From Linum tenue (Eukaryota; Streptophyta; Magnoliopsida; Malpighiales; Linaceae), in contig CAMGYJ010000009.1 of the NCBI GenBank assembly GCA_946122785.1, positions 10,508,937-10,572,936 of the forward strand: a stretch of 64,000 nucleotides of DNA. Direction: 5' to 3'. Positions within the stretch are counted from its first letter, which is position 1. Each line of letters starts with the position of its first letter. Positions 37,001-48,146 of this stretch are shown one piece after another. The notes beneath the pieces were generated by a model, which saw only the letters and a list, made by a program, of their open reading frames with translations, had not been told where the DNA came from and searched no databases. Position numbers and translations under genes: made by a program.

Positions 37001-37213
37001 TTCGATTTGGCGAGTCTCGTCGAGACACCAGAGGACCACTGCCAGCGTGAAGTGAACGGGAATCTCAAATCTGCAACGAGTGTCCGGCCTAATGGTTCCA
37101 AAGTCGAGCTGCACGAGAGTGAGGAGAAACCTTTAGATTTGGTGGCCGGGGTGACTGCGAAGAGATGGGTTCGCGGAAGACTTGTTGAAATGGTACCAGG
37201 AGGTCGAATGTAG
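34090..37213 (+). CDS. NUMOD3 (nuclease-associated modular domain) protein, probably plastid
   Basis: Seven exons join into 574 residues: 34090-34102, 34363-34794, 34921-34973, 35478-35515, 35752-36070, 36251-36567, 36661-37213. The 13-bp first exon (MPSL) is inferred because the frame in exon 2 has no ATG and the splice keeps the frame open; this start is the least certain part. Residues 1 to about 75 are basic and rich in Leu, Pro and Ala, compatible with a transit peptide. NUMOD3 motifs (RISKANKGNVPWNKGRKHSP, then KIKMKLASLGHAQSKETRLK) are predicted DNA-binding modules shared with GIY-YIG homing nucleases, but no nuclease domain is present. Later basic repeats (KAPKSLEQRRKIAEAIAAKW-like and RRKPVGSRPSTKRD) also suggest nucleic-acid contact. 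A Lys/Ala-rich helix precedes an acidic C-terminal tail. The function is not established. Confidence 0.8.
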
Positions 37214-37243
37214 TAGTAGTAGTAGTCGTTGGAAGAGTTTATT

Positions 37244-37287
37244 ATCTGATTAGAGTTTGGCCTGAATCTGATTAGAGTTTGGCCTGG
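37244..37287. repeat. 22-bp tandem duplication in the 3' UTR
   Basis: Two adjacent copies of atctgattagagtttggcct plus two bases lie just after the stop codon of the NUMOD3 gene, following a (TAG)5 run at 37211-37225. Confidence 0.85.
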
Positions 37288-38045
37288 GACAGGGACGTGA
37301 TATATTCCAAAAGCTTGTTGCCGTCGAAGAACAGATTCACTGAATTCGTAGATTTTATAGAAAATGTTTTCTTTGTTGTTTTTTTATTCTATATCTTGAT
37401 TCGTATTTTTTTTCTCCTAGTTTTTTTTTCGTTCCTTTTATTTATTTATCACATGAAATATATTTATCAACAAAGTTTTTAATATTTCTCGAACCACTAT
37501 AATTTTTTTATTTAAGATAAACAAGTTATTTAATATAAATTTTTTATTTTTATTTTAATGGAATGTTAACAATCGCAGTTACCAAACAATAAACATAAAA
37601 TCTGTTTTCAACAATCCGGGGAGTTATAATCTTTAGATTGTTGACAATCTGTAAATTTAAACTCATATTCTCCAAACGACAAGCTTACGGAACTTCATAT
37701 AGTATTTTTTTGTGTATTATAAATTTGGAGTATCAAAAATCAATTATGATTTTATAATAATTGATTTAAAAGAACAGTGATGGAGGAGATGCACCACCTT
37801 CTCTAATGAGAGTCAAAGATCAAACTCAACCATCAATCTACACCAAAATATTGAAAGAGATAAATAAACTCAGTTTCATTAATATTAGACAAAATACACT
37901 TGCATAGCCACAACTTTGATGTTTGTGACACTTGTAGCCTAATTTGATAAAAATACACTTGTATAGTTAGATTTTGGGTTTTGTTTGACAAATATAGTCA
38001 TTCCGTCACACACCGTTAATGATGCTAACTGGGTAAATAGGTAAA

Positions 38046-38519
38046 TAGGAATGGCAATGGGCAGATCCGGGGCGGGTATCTCGATACCCATACCCGCCTT
38101 GTGGCAGGTCGGGTCTAGGTCGGGTAATTTATCATGGGGTACGGGTCGGGTCAGGACGACCCAATGGGTACGTAATTTATATGGAAAACATTAGAAATAT
38201 TCGTTATTTTCTTTATAAGACCAAGAAACAAATCATAATATGATAAAATGTAGTTAAAATATTGGATAAATTGAGGGTTTCACTAATTTACAACTTTATA
38301 ATAGCCAAAATATGATGTAATAAAAGGAAAATCATAAGTAATTTGACTAAAATTACATGTACTTTAGGCAAAAATGGGTCGAGAATGGGGCGGGTCAGAA
38401 CAGGTCGGATCGATGATAATATTCATGACCGCCCCGCCCGCCTACGAGGCGGGTCGGACCCGCCCAAAACAGGTCAAACAGATCGGATAAAACGGGTGAG
38501 GTCGAAATTGTCATCCCTA
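38046..38519 (-). mobile_element. hAT-type MITE, family A, copy 3 (inverted)
   Basis: This 474-bp copy is in reverse orientation relative to those at 16950 and 28080. Its minus-strand start reads TAGGGATGACAATTTCGACC and its other end TAGGAATGGCAATGGG. The AT-rich core matches the other copies. No convincing 8-bp duplication remains; the left flank instead shows a small taaatagg tandem. Confidence 0.8.
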
Positions 38520-38866
38520 ACCTAATTTGCATTCTTAATTTTTTTCGTACCAAATAAAACCGTATATACTAAAACATGCCCCATTTTGGCAATTTGTTGC
38601 CACTTGCCAGAGTGTCGTCATGACTGGCAGTTCACTAGTTGAATCCTCGTCGTCCTCGTCCAACCACCGACGCAGCGATTCACAATCAATCAAAGTTCAA
38701 ACCCCAATTCATACGCCATCCCAAATCTGGCGGTGGCCGGTGAGAGAGATTGCGGTTAGGGCATCGGAAGCTTTCCGCTGAAGAAAGAGAGCCCACTGCC
38801 CACCAACCAGCACCAGCCCGTCTCTCTCGCCGAGGTTTACTCTGCTTCAGCCGGCGCCAGACAGCG

Positions 38867-41833
38867 ATGGACAGAGCTTCCTCCGACGAAGACGACGATC
38901 GCGAGAGCTTCCTAGAGCAGAATGACCGGAAACATCCCCATCCCATCCCTCACCAACCCTCGTCCTCTCCCCGCCGCTCGCCCTCCTCTTCTCTCCACGT
39001 CGAGGATCTCCGCACCTTCGGCAATGGCGTCCGGCGCCGGTTGTCCAAAAGGTACCTCTTCGCCGTCTTCCTCCCTCTCTTCATCGTCCTCCTCTACTTC
39101 TCCACCGACTTCCGCACCCTCTTCTCTAACTCCAAATTCCCCGTCCTCAATCTCGATCCCCTTTCCGATCGGATGCGCGAGTCCGAACTCCGGGCTCTCT
39201 ACCTCCTCCACCAGCAGCAAAGCTCTCTCCTCTCTCTCTGGAACCATTCTTCGAATTCTTCGTCTTCTTCCATCCAATCCGCCCTCCTGCCCTTGATTTC
39301 GCTCAACAAGCAGATTGAACAAGTTCTATTATCCCCTCATAACTCCCCCATCAACAACACTACATTGTCTTCAGATTCCAATCCATCTGCCGTGGCTCCT
39401 GCTCGCTTCTCCAGCTGCCAGAGCCTCCACCGTCGCCTGCCGGACCGGAAAACCATGGCCTGGAAGCCCCGGCCCGATAAGTTCTTGTTTGCTATTTGTT
39501 TGTCGGGCCAGATGAGTAACCACTTGATTTGCCTGGAGAAGCACATGTTCTTCGCTGCTTTGCTCAACCGGGTCTTGGTTTTCCCGAGCAATCGGTTTGA
39601 TTATCACTATAGTAGAGTATTGGATATCGACCACATTAATACTTGTCTTGGAAGCAAGCTTGTGCTCAACTTCGAAGAATTCGAGGAGATGAGGAAGGAT
39701 CGCCTGCGAATTGATAAGTTCATATGTTACTTCTCAGCCCCCACGCCTTGTTACGTAGACGAGGACCATGTCAAGAAGTTGAAGGCCTTGGGGATTTCTG
39801 TGGGGAGTAAGCTAGAGTCTCCTTGGAAAGAGGATATCAGGAAACCTGGCAAAAGGACTGCCCAGGAAGTGGTGGCCAAGTTCTCGTCTGATGACGATGT
39901 TATCGCCATTGGAGATGTCTTCTACGCTGATGTAGAGACGGAATGGCTGATGCAGCCCGGTGGCCCTCTGGCTCACAAATGCAAGACCTTGATTGAACCT
40001 AGTAGACTTATCACGCTCACAGCCCAGCGTTTCATCCAGACTTTCTTGGGGAACAATTTCATTGCTCTCCATTTCCGGCGGCATGGCTTTTTGAAGTTCT
40101 GGTGAGCTTACTTCCCCTGCACATTACATGTTTATGAAGTCACAAAAGGAAGCCTTTCTTTTTCCAAGAATCTCTTCGTACCTAATGGTTATTTTTGTCC
40201 TGTCTCATGTTCAGTTACCATAACCTAGGTCTCTAGATTGTCTCCACCAGGGAATGGGAATATACTATGGTTAAGTTTTCTGAGCAATGCCTTCAATGTG
40301 TATGAAGCTTTTTTGTTCCCGGACACATGGCAGAAAATTATTGCTTAGTTGAAAACTTATCCTGGTGTTTGGACTAGATATCTTTTTATTCCACGTACCG
40401 GAGGTCATGCATACTAGGTTGGTAGCTTTGGTGCACAGAGATTTAATATCCCTTTCATGGATTTTGAATGTATTAGCTAGTGTGCTTATGTCTTTGGTAT
40501 TGGGACTGGGGACAGCTTAGTTTGACTTACTGTTATGAATAATTTTCCAGCAATGCTAAAAAGCCGAGTTGCTTTTACCCGGTTCCTCAAGCTGCCAGCT
40601 GCATTGCTCGCGTGATTGGAAAAGCAAATGCACCAGTTATCTATCTTTCGACTGATGCAGCAGAAAGTGAAACCAACTTGTTGCAGTCACTAGTGGTTGT
40701 GGATGGGAAGACCATACCATTAGTTAAGCGACCTCCTCCTAATGCAGCTGAAAAGTGGGATGCTTTGTTATATAGACATCACCTTGAGGATGATCCACAG
40801 GTGGGAACCTTTCCTGTCCTTCGTATGCTTTCATTGTTTTAGTTGTTCTTGCTCTTTGTTTCTTTGTGGAGTTAGTTCTGCTCCGTGGGGGACTGTTTCC
40901 TAATGCTACATGCAATTTATTGTGAAGTTCACTTTGTCGAGCTATTTAGGCTGCATGTGATGTCTAGGTGGTAAGAAACAGGTGGATATGTTCTGAGAGA
41001 TGGAAAACCATATAATTTTATTGAAGTTAAAAGATAAAAAAGGGTCGTGTTTGCATAAACTTAGAGTTAGCTTTGATACTAAAAGTTAGAGTCTGCCATG
41101 AATGTGTTTGGTTTGAGAAGTTGGCTAGTGGGTGTTCTGTAAGTGGTTACTGTGTCTATATGTTGAAATAAACGGAGTCCTTCGCTGTTGATTCGTACTA
41201 TGAGGATGCACCAAGTGGTTTGTGGAAAAGGCCCTAGCTTAGTAGCACAGAAAAACAGAATTTTATGTTTCAAGCTCTCAATTGAAATAACTAGACAGGC
41301 TCTCTCATCTATGCATGAGAAAACTAGGAGACAAACTCTCTTTCATGTTTTTTTTTTAACGGATCTCTCTCATGTATTAAGTGTACATTCATAAGGTCCA
41401 ACATTTTTCACATGCAACATTTTTTTAGCTTGCTTTATGGGGGCGTTACTGTTAATCTGTATGTTGCACTTGTATCTCATCACTTGTTAAATTCAATGGA
41501 CCGGATCTAGATACACACAACTTCACTAAGAAATCAACATAAGTAACTTAAATTAGCAATCAACATAAGTAACTTAAAGAGCATATGATCCATCAGTTCT
41601 CATTCTTGCTGATATCGTATTTATTTGGTTTATTTCCCTTGTGCTGGTTTGGATAGGTGGAAGCTATGCTGGATAAGAGCATATGCGCCATGTCAAGTGT
41701 ATTTATTGGGGCAGCAGGATCAACTTTCACGGAAGATATTCTGAGGCTTCGCAAGGACTGGGATTCTGGATCATCATGCGATGAATACCTGTGCCAGGGT
41801 GAGCTCCCAAACTTCATAGCAGAAGATGAATGA
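38867..41833 (+). CDS. O-fucosyltransferase-family type II membrane protein
   Basis: Three exons, 38867-40101, 40551-40800 and 41657-41833, join into 553 residues. The protein starts with an acidic, Pro/Ser-rich cytosolic tail, then one membrane helix at about 63-79 (YLFAVFLPLFIVLLYF) preceded by Arg/Lys, giving a Golgi-type signal anchor. The lumenal domain has the GT65/GT68-like motifs of plant O-fucosyltransferases: CLSGQMSNHLICLEKHMFF for nucleotide-sugar binding, NFIALHFRRHGFLKF with the conserved HFRRHG Arg, and VIYLSTDAAESE and FIGAAGSTFTEDILRLRK near the C-terminus. It probably transfers a sugar from GDP-fucose to protein or cell-wall acceptors, but the acceptor is unknown. Exon 1 is GC-rich relative to the rest. 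No defects are seen. Confidence 0.88.
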
Positions 41834-42375
41834 AATGAAGAAGAAGACGATGACGAGAAGACTCGAGGTTTGGGAATTAGGGGAGATGGATTCATTTCCT
41901 TACTTGCATCCTTGATTGTAGTTGGTTGGAGCGGAGCAGAGCAGCTGCTGGGAAACAATGAACGATGGATTCCTTCTGTCAGTGTTTTCTGTCGTGGAGA
42001 TCCCTGCTGAGCCCGACTCTTGTGCCTGAGATAGCTAGGGAGCAACCGAGCTGCTCCGTCCATTCGTTCATTCCTTCCTGAAGATACTTGTAAGCAAGCA
42101 GCAGTTTGTTTCTTATTATGCATACAGAAGTGGCGTTTTCTCGGCTCGGCTGTGCACATAGGGAGCGAAAAGCAAGTGTTTTTAATTTTGGTGCTTTAGA
42201 AGTTGAAGAAATATACATATACAGCAGCGGATTTTGGAGGTTATACTTCTTGGTTTTGATGCACAACACGAGCAAGGAATTCTTTGGATCGATTGCTGTG
42301 GAAATACATTAAACTTTAGTTAGTTAGTTTTTATCCTTTTTTTTTTTTTTTGGCTTGCAACGTGTGACAATAAAC

Positions 42376-42737
42376 TTAGGGCTCGTTTGCTTGTTGGATT
42401 TGAAAATGAAGGTTTTGAGTTTTAAAAACCTTTGGATTTATGATGGATTTGTTGCATCATAGATTTGGAAGAGTACATTGTTTGTTTAGTTGATTTTTTA
42501 TCATGGATTTGTGATGGATTTGTCTCACATTTTTTCCTTCTATTGTCAAATCCCAAATGAAATGTGGGATTTACAAATCTGTGGGGTTCACGGATTTGGA
42601 TCTAAAAAAGGGGTCCAAATCCGTGGACCCCACGGATTTGTGTCCCTCAACAAACAAAGGATTTGTGTCAATTCCATGATGTTTGGGATTTGGGTTCCAA
42701 ATCCATCACCCAATTCCCACAAGCAAACGACCCCTTA
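42376..42737. mobile_element. Tourist-like (PIF/Harbinger) MITE
   Basis: The element at 42379-42734 (356 bp) begins GGGCTCGTTTGCTTG and ends CAAGCAAACGACCCC, giving 15-bp inverted ends with one mismatch. It is flanked by TTA on both sides (42376-42378 and 42735-42737), the 3-bp duplication typical of PIF/Harbinger. The interior has many ggattt/aaatcc words and no open frame. Confidence 0.8.
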
Positions 42738-44215
42738 AGTTACCGTAGTAAACAGTGAATTCAGAAGTAGCTGAGGATTCTTCTGCTAATTTTTCTTCTT
42801 CTTCTACCTCTTGTTATTTTTCTTTTAAAACTACCTTTACATGTTGATATGAAGGACAAACGGTGAAACATGACGGCACATAAATGAGTTAGATGCTCCC
42901 CTTGGCGATTTTGAGTATATAATAGTTTGTAGTCGAACAACGTGATTGATGTAAAGTATTATTGCATTTGTGAGTCTAGGCTTGATGAAAAAAAAATTAT
43001 CTTCTTTTCTTGGTTTCAATTTTTAAAAACGCATTTATATTTTTTTGTTGTTGTCAACTTTCACGATTTCTCATAAATACCAAAACATGTTTTCATTTTG
43101 TCTGTTTTGATTGCACTTTAGTTGTCACAACTCCAGTGTAATCACAATAACAACAACAAAATGATACTAAACGAGACCCTTCCTCTGTTGTTTTCAATTT
43201 TTCATCATTAACTGTGGCTCCACCGCCATTACAGTCTCTCTTCTCTCTATCTATTTTGTGATCAAGTTTGTGATTCTGTTTTCGTTCACGCCTTCGGTTT
43301 CCCTCTTCGAGCTCTTTAGTCCTCCACCAAAACAACCGACACTAGGATTTCATAGATGGTGATTTGAAATGGAAGAAATCTTGAATTCCAGTTTTCTTAC
43401 ATCACGTCGATGATAGTTTGGAGTTGTGAAAATGTGGCTTAACTGAATGGTCTTCATATATCATTGATGGTGTTTTTGTATCATTTGGAGTTTTAATACT
43501 ACATGTTCTTCTTCCTCTGATTGAAAATAGATGTAAGTCTGCTACTTTTGCTCCTCTTCCAATCCTTAAGAAAGGACTGGAACCATGATTGTCAATGGGC
43601 GACTTTGTCCATCGTCTTCCCCGATCGCATTACCCTGAAATGTGTGGTTTTATTCTTTTTTCTTGTCATACAAAAATCGCACTATAAAAATCTAAAATTG
43701 TACTCGGTAAAAAAATCGCAAATTTTCTCCGATTATGGAGCTCTAGAGCGAGTACATGAGGTCTGACCCAATGAATTGGGTAACCTAACACATACCCCCT
43801 CTCCCTTTTCCTACATAAAACATGAAACTTATCCCACAAGGAAACAATAACCAAATCCTTAAAAAAATACTAAAAAGCAATCCAAATCCGACAAAAACAA
43901 CTAATAATAATACAAAAATCACAAATTAACAACAATATACGAACTAATTAATAAAAATACAAAAAGATATACGAGCGTAGTAATTCTCAAATTATCCAAT
44001 GGCTCGCCTCGTAACAATCATTCCCCTTAAACACAACCTTGCCCACAAGGTTTGTCATCTTTATTGATGAATTGACCCTCCTCGTCATTCTCGCACGATC
44101 CAATCATGAGAAAGACGTTTGCATTGGCACAACAATAACCAATGGTTAATAGCTCATCTCGGTTGAAGTACAATCTTTCGGTTCTTCGTTATGCTACTTC
44201 CTCTATTGACATCCT
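42738..44215. other. AT-rich intergenic region, no gene recognised
   Basis: No coding sequence is recognised. The right part (about 43740-44215) is probably retroelement-derived; on the minus strand around 44040 it contains a GACAAACCTTGTGGGCAAGG-like word resembling the region after pol in Ty3-gypsy elements. Confidence 0.3.
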
Positions 44216-44593
44216 TTATGTAGTAGGGTTGGGGGGTGGTACGGCTAAAGGTGGCACAACTACTGGTTTGGTCGGCACCTCTATTTGAGCACGTGGTGGA
44301 TTTCTTCGCACTCTACAATGCTTGGCCAGTTCCTCGTTCTTCACCATGGCAAGTTGAATTGCCTCGCACACAGTACCTGGCCTAAACATGCGTATCATAT
44401 AAAAACTTTTGAGTTTAAGCCACCAATAAAAGAGACCACCAACGCCTTTTCGACCCATCCATAACAGCGATTGCCTAACTTCTTGAACGCCAAAAGATAG
44501 CCACTGAATGATCATGTATGCTGACAAGTGCTTCGTTGTTATACACCCCTTCAAACGACCCAAATCGAGCTCACAACTCTTCTCCAAAAACAT
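44216..44593 (-). pseudogene. Ty3-gypsy gag-like fragment (retrotransposon relic)
   Basis: The minus-strand frame includes MFRPGTVCEAIQLAMVKNEE followed by a basic, Pro-rich tail. This resembles the retrotransposon gag helix region (FRP.S...AI.LA...EE) that precedes the zinc knuckle in plant gypsy elements. Upstream residues also recall the gag pattern but appear eroded. No polymerase domain follows. Confidence 0.4.
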
Positions 44594-47500
44594 GGTAAAG
44601 TAATTGTCATTCCCAATGTGACATTACAATGGGGATTTACTTGTATTTACTCTGAAAGATCAGTTACAAGAGGAGCAAACAGAAAAGCTGGATCCAAAAC
44701 AGAGGAGCCATCCGCAACAGGATGAAGCAAATTATGCTTGAAAGGTAAACATCAGAGAGCAAAGTACAAAATGAAACAAACCAGCAGGGGACCAAACTCT
44801 AAAATAGAACACAACAAACCCAGAAGTCCTCTTGTTTCCAAAACAAACAGAGTATAAACAAGCAAAGAATCAGCTCGTCCAACACAGCCAAGACCATGAC
44901 GATTGAACTCAGCAACGCCATCAGCCGCCTCCTGGGAGCCGCTCAAAGATGACCCATCACAGTGAATCTCGAAACTAAGATTACATGGCGGTGGAAAGGG
45001 CTGTGAATCGGACTGCTCCAAGCTGAAAGGCACAGGAAACCGAGGAAGAGAAGCCCATGACCAAGGAGAGCGATGACCACACAACTCCGAGGAACAGTAG
45101 CACAACCCCGCCACACCTGGAAAAGACACTGCCACCCACATTGAGCGCCTGTGAGACAGATCCAAACCGCCAAGGATGAACAGAGGGGAAACCAGTGGAT
45201 GGATTCACCAGAAAACAATGAAACCACCAGATTGGAGGAAGGCCACCATTGTAGATCCGGAAGCGACACCCAATCTGCATAATCCAGATTCCTGAGAGCA
45301 AGCCCAGATCTAGAAACAGCTAGATCAACAACAAAACAAACCCATCTCCATAGGAGAGGATTGAGGAAAAGAACCCACAAAGGGAACAGGGAAAGGCCAA
45401 AAGGGCTTGAAAGGCTAGAAATGAAAGGAGGAAAACAAGTGAAACAGGAGCAGGAAAGCAAATGGAAGGGGAAGCTTGGGCCACCGCCGGACACCTAGAG
45501 GTGCCGGCGGCAGCCCTGAAGAAAAGGATGTTGAGTTTTAGTGAGAAGGGAGAGCGAATTTGAATTAGAGAGAGAAACCGAGGCGTTTGGTGGGGACAGG
45601 TTCGGTTGAACTAGTGCCACAATTGGTTAGCATCTCCCTCTATGTGATTAGACTCAATTATTCCTTCTACTATATTTATCATTCATTTATGAAGTGTTTT
45701 CTCTATGTGTTCTCATAAAAGAGTTAAATATTAACGTTCCTTTTTCAAATAACATATAAGAATGAATCGACTTGTCCCGCCATACCTGCATGGGTATTAC
45801 TCGATCTGACATGTGCGGGGCGGGTATGTGTATTAAGTTACCCAATCGACTTCGTCCCATTGCCATCACTACATGTGATATGACGCAATTGGAACTTGGT
45901 ACTCCTTTGGGGTCTCCTGGAATTTGAAAAATTGATCCACACGCACGAATTCTAGATACTCTAATTAGGCTGGCTTGGGCCTAAAGATACCCGCTCTATC
46001 CTCCTCTTGGTGCGACCAATTCCACATGACAACCCGCTCATGGCTTCCCTCTCGCGAGGCCTAGTAAGCCAAATTGCTCCTCCTCGCGGGTCGGGCAAGC
46101 GCAAGGCCCCATATCAATTAGTTCGACCCAAGTCTATGACAGACCTCCTCGCGCGCTAGGTACTTTCCACCCTCCGTACTCGATGATTGACTCCCCATCC
46201 CATTGCCATTCATCATCAACAAGCCGATATTGGCCCAACTAGACGATCTGCATATCATTGGCTCGTGCCCAACTAAGATCTCGATATACGAGTCTAGAAA
46301 TATCCAAATTATCACGATGACTCATCGTAACAAAGGATCACACAGAAATCTTAGATGGGATCTCACTTATTTCTTCTATCCACTGAAACCATATAAGATT
46401 TCACTAAAACCAAATAATTGGCACCAACAAAAGAGATATCCTACCCAGAATCAATTTTGCTATGGTGATCACACCCATTTGTGAGCACTCATGCTTGCTC
46501 ACATAGTGAGATAAACACTTAGGTCCCACCACTTAATTTAAAGGGTTGAGATTTCTTGGTTTTGGGAAGAAATATGATAAAGTGAAAAGTAGAGGACCAT
46601 AGTACATTTTCATATGGTGGTCCCACAATTTAATTGACATTTTATATCATTCACCTTCCTCTTTCATTTTTCTCTCTTTCTTTCTTTCTCTTGGTCTTAG
46701 AGATGAAAATACTTGTTCTAATACTTTGAATACATTAGCAGCGCGTTTGAATAGTTGTTTGATGCCTATTAATACGTGTTCATTTGTGTGTAATATTTGT
46801 TTGTCTTAGATATGAGAATATTTGTTGGAACCTTTTGAATACTGGTTTAAAAATAAATAAAAAATGATGGGCCAACACATTTGCAAATGTGAGGGGTAAA
46901 CACAGTTTCCAACACATTTGCACTTGTTTGGATAATTTGGAACAGTAGGGGGTGCAAACCGGAGGTGCAAAATTAATATTTCGGCTTACTCCCAAATTGG
47001 GGTGCAAGGGAAGGAAGGGAGGGGGAGTTTACCATTTCTTTTATTATTTTTTAATAATTAATACTGTCAATTTCTTTTATTATAGTTATCATTAATATAG
47101 ACATTGTTCGGAGTTGAATGTTTGACTCTGAGAGCAAATTTATCAATGTTCGTCTAGTCAAATAGAGATCTCTTGGTTGACTCGAATTTGTATTGAAAAT
47201 TAGAGATAAGAAGTGTTTGTGGAATGTGTTTGACTAAGTTTAACCATATTCAATATAAAGTTAAATTAGACACGAGAACCTTGTAGGATGACCAGTTACA
47301 AGTTTTGCTTCGAGTTTCGAGGTCGCTGGACCAATGTTTATTAACAATTGTTATAGTTAATTATTATTTGAGCACTATTATATAATAATAATTTTTATTA
47401 CAATATATTAACTAATATTACTTATTATATAATTATTTTTATTTTGTAATAATATTTTATAAATCTGATAAATCTATTTTATAGTAATATAATATTTACC

Positions 47501-48146
47501 TATCACTCTATTTGCACCTCTCCTACTTTTTTATCGAAATAATAATTTATCCTTCCTTACACCCTCCACTAATTTATACCCTCACGCAATTTACCCATCA
47601 ACTTGCGCCCTCTCCCAAAAATAGAGTAATATAAGCTCATGTAAAAAATAATTAATCCTAACCCTAATCACCTAAGAAGATGTGACCTGTAAGCTGTAAC
47701 CTCACCATAGCCCAGAATTGGCATTAATCGAATCTTTTGTGTATAACAGCCACAGCCACGGCTTCAAACCAGAGCTCTCCCGAATTGTGCTGTCAAGTTT
47801 GAGACTATTTTGGCTGGAAATGCCGTCTTCCTTTTCTGATCAGAGCACTAAAGTTTGAGGCTATTTTTGGTGGACTGCCATGTTAGCATCCCAAACCTGA
47901 CGAGGATAGCATTTGTGGATTTGTTTATTGCAAGAAAATAGAGCATAGGGTTTCCAAGCTCTGTCGTGGGTTTAAGCATTTGATCGCAGGGAAGAAGAAG
48001 GGGAAGGAACCCAGTCGAGAGTAGAGTACGCAGAGTTCCACCTCAAATTTCTCCATTCCATTCTTTGTCAATCTTGCATTACAGTCTCCCTCCCGCTTCA
48101 TTCTACTTCTGTATACACCCTTTCTGTTCAAGACCCATAGCCAGCC
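44594..48146. other. Repeat-derived intergenic region
   Basis: No host gene is recognised. A GC-richer block at 44750-45540 carries long minus-strand frames of hydrophobic, low-information composition and may be non-LTR retroelement debris. At 45765-45865 there is a fragment with cggggcgggtat and cccattgccat words, probably a broken relic of hAT family A. From 46930 to 47620 two segments with gtgcaa/ttgcac and ggaagga/tccttcc words in opposite orientation hint at an old inverted-repeat element, without clear ends. Confidence 0.4.

Noticed and set aside
44943..45494. A 183-residue minus-strand frame
   Set aside because: Hydrophobic, Trp/Cys/Ser-rich and without any domain; it looks like translated repeat DNA, perhaps retroelement debris.
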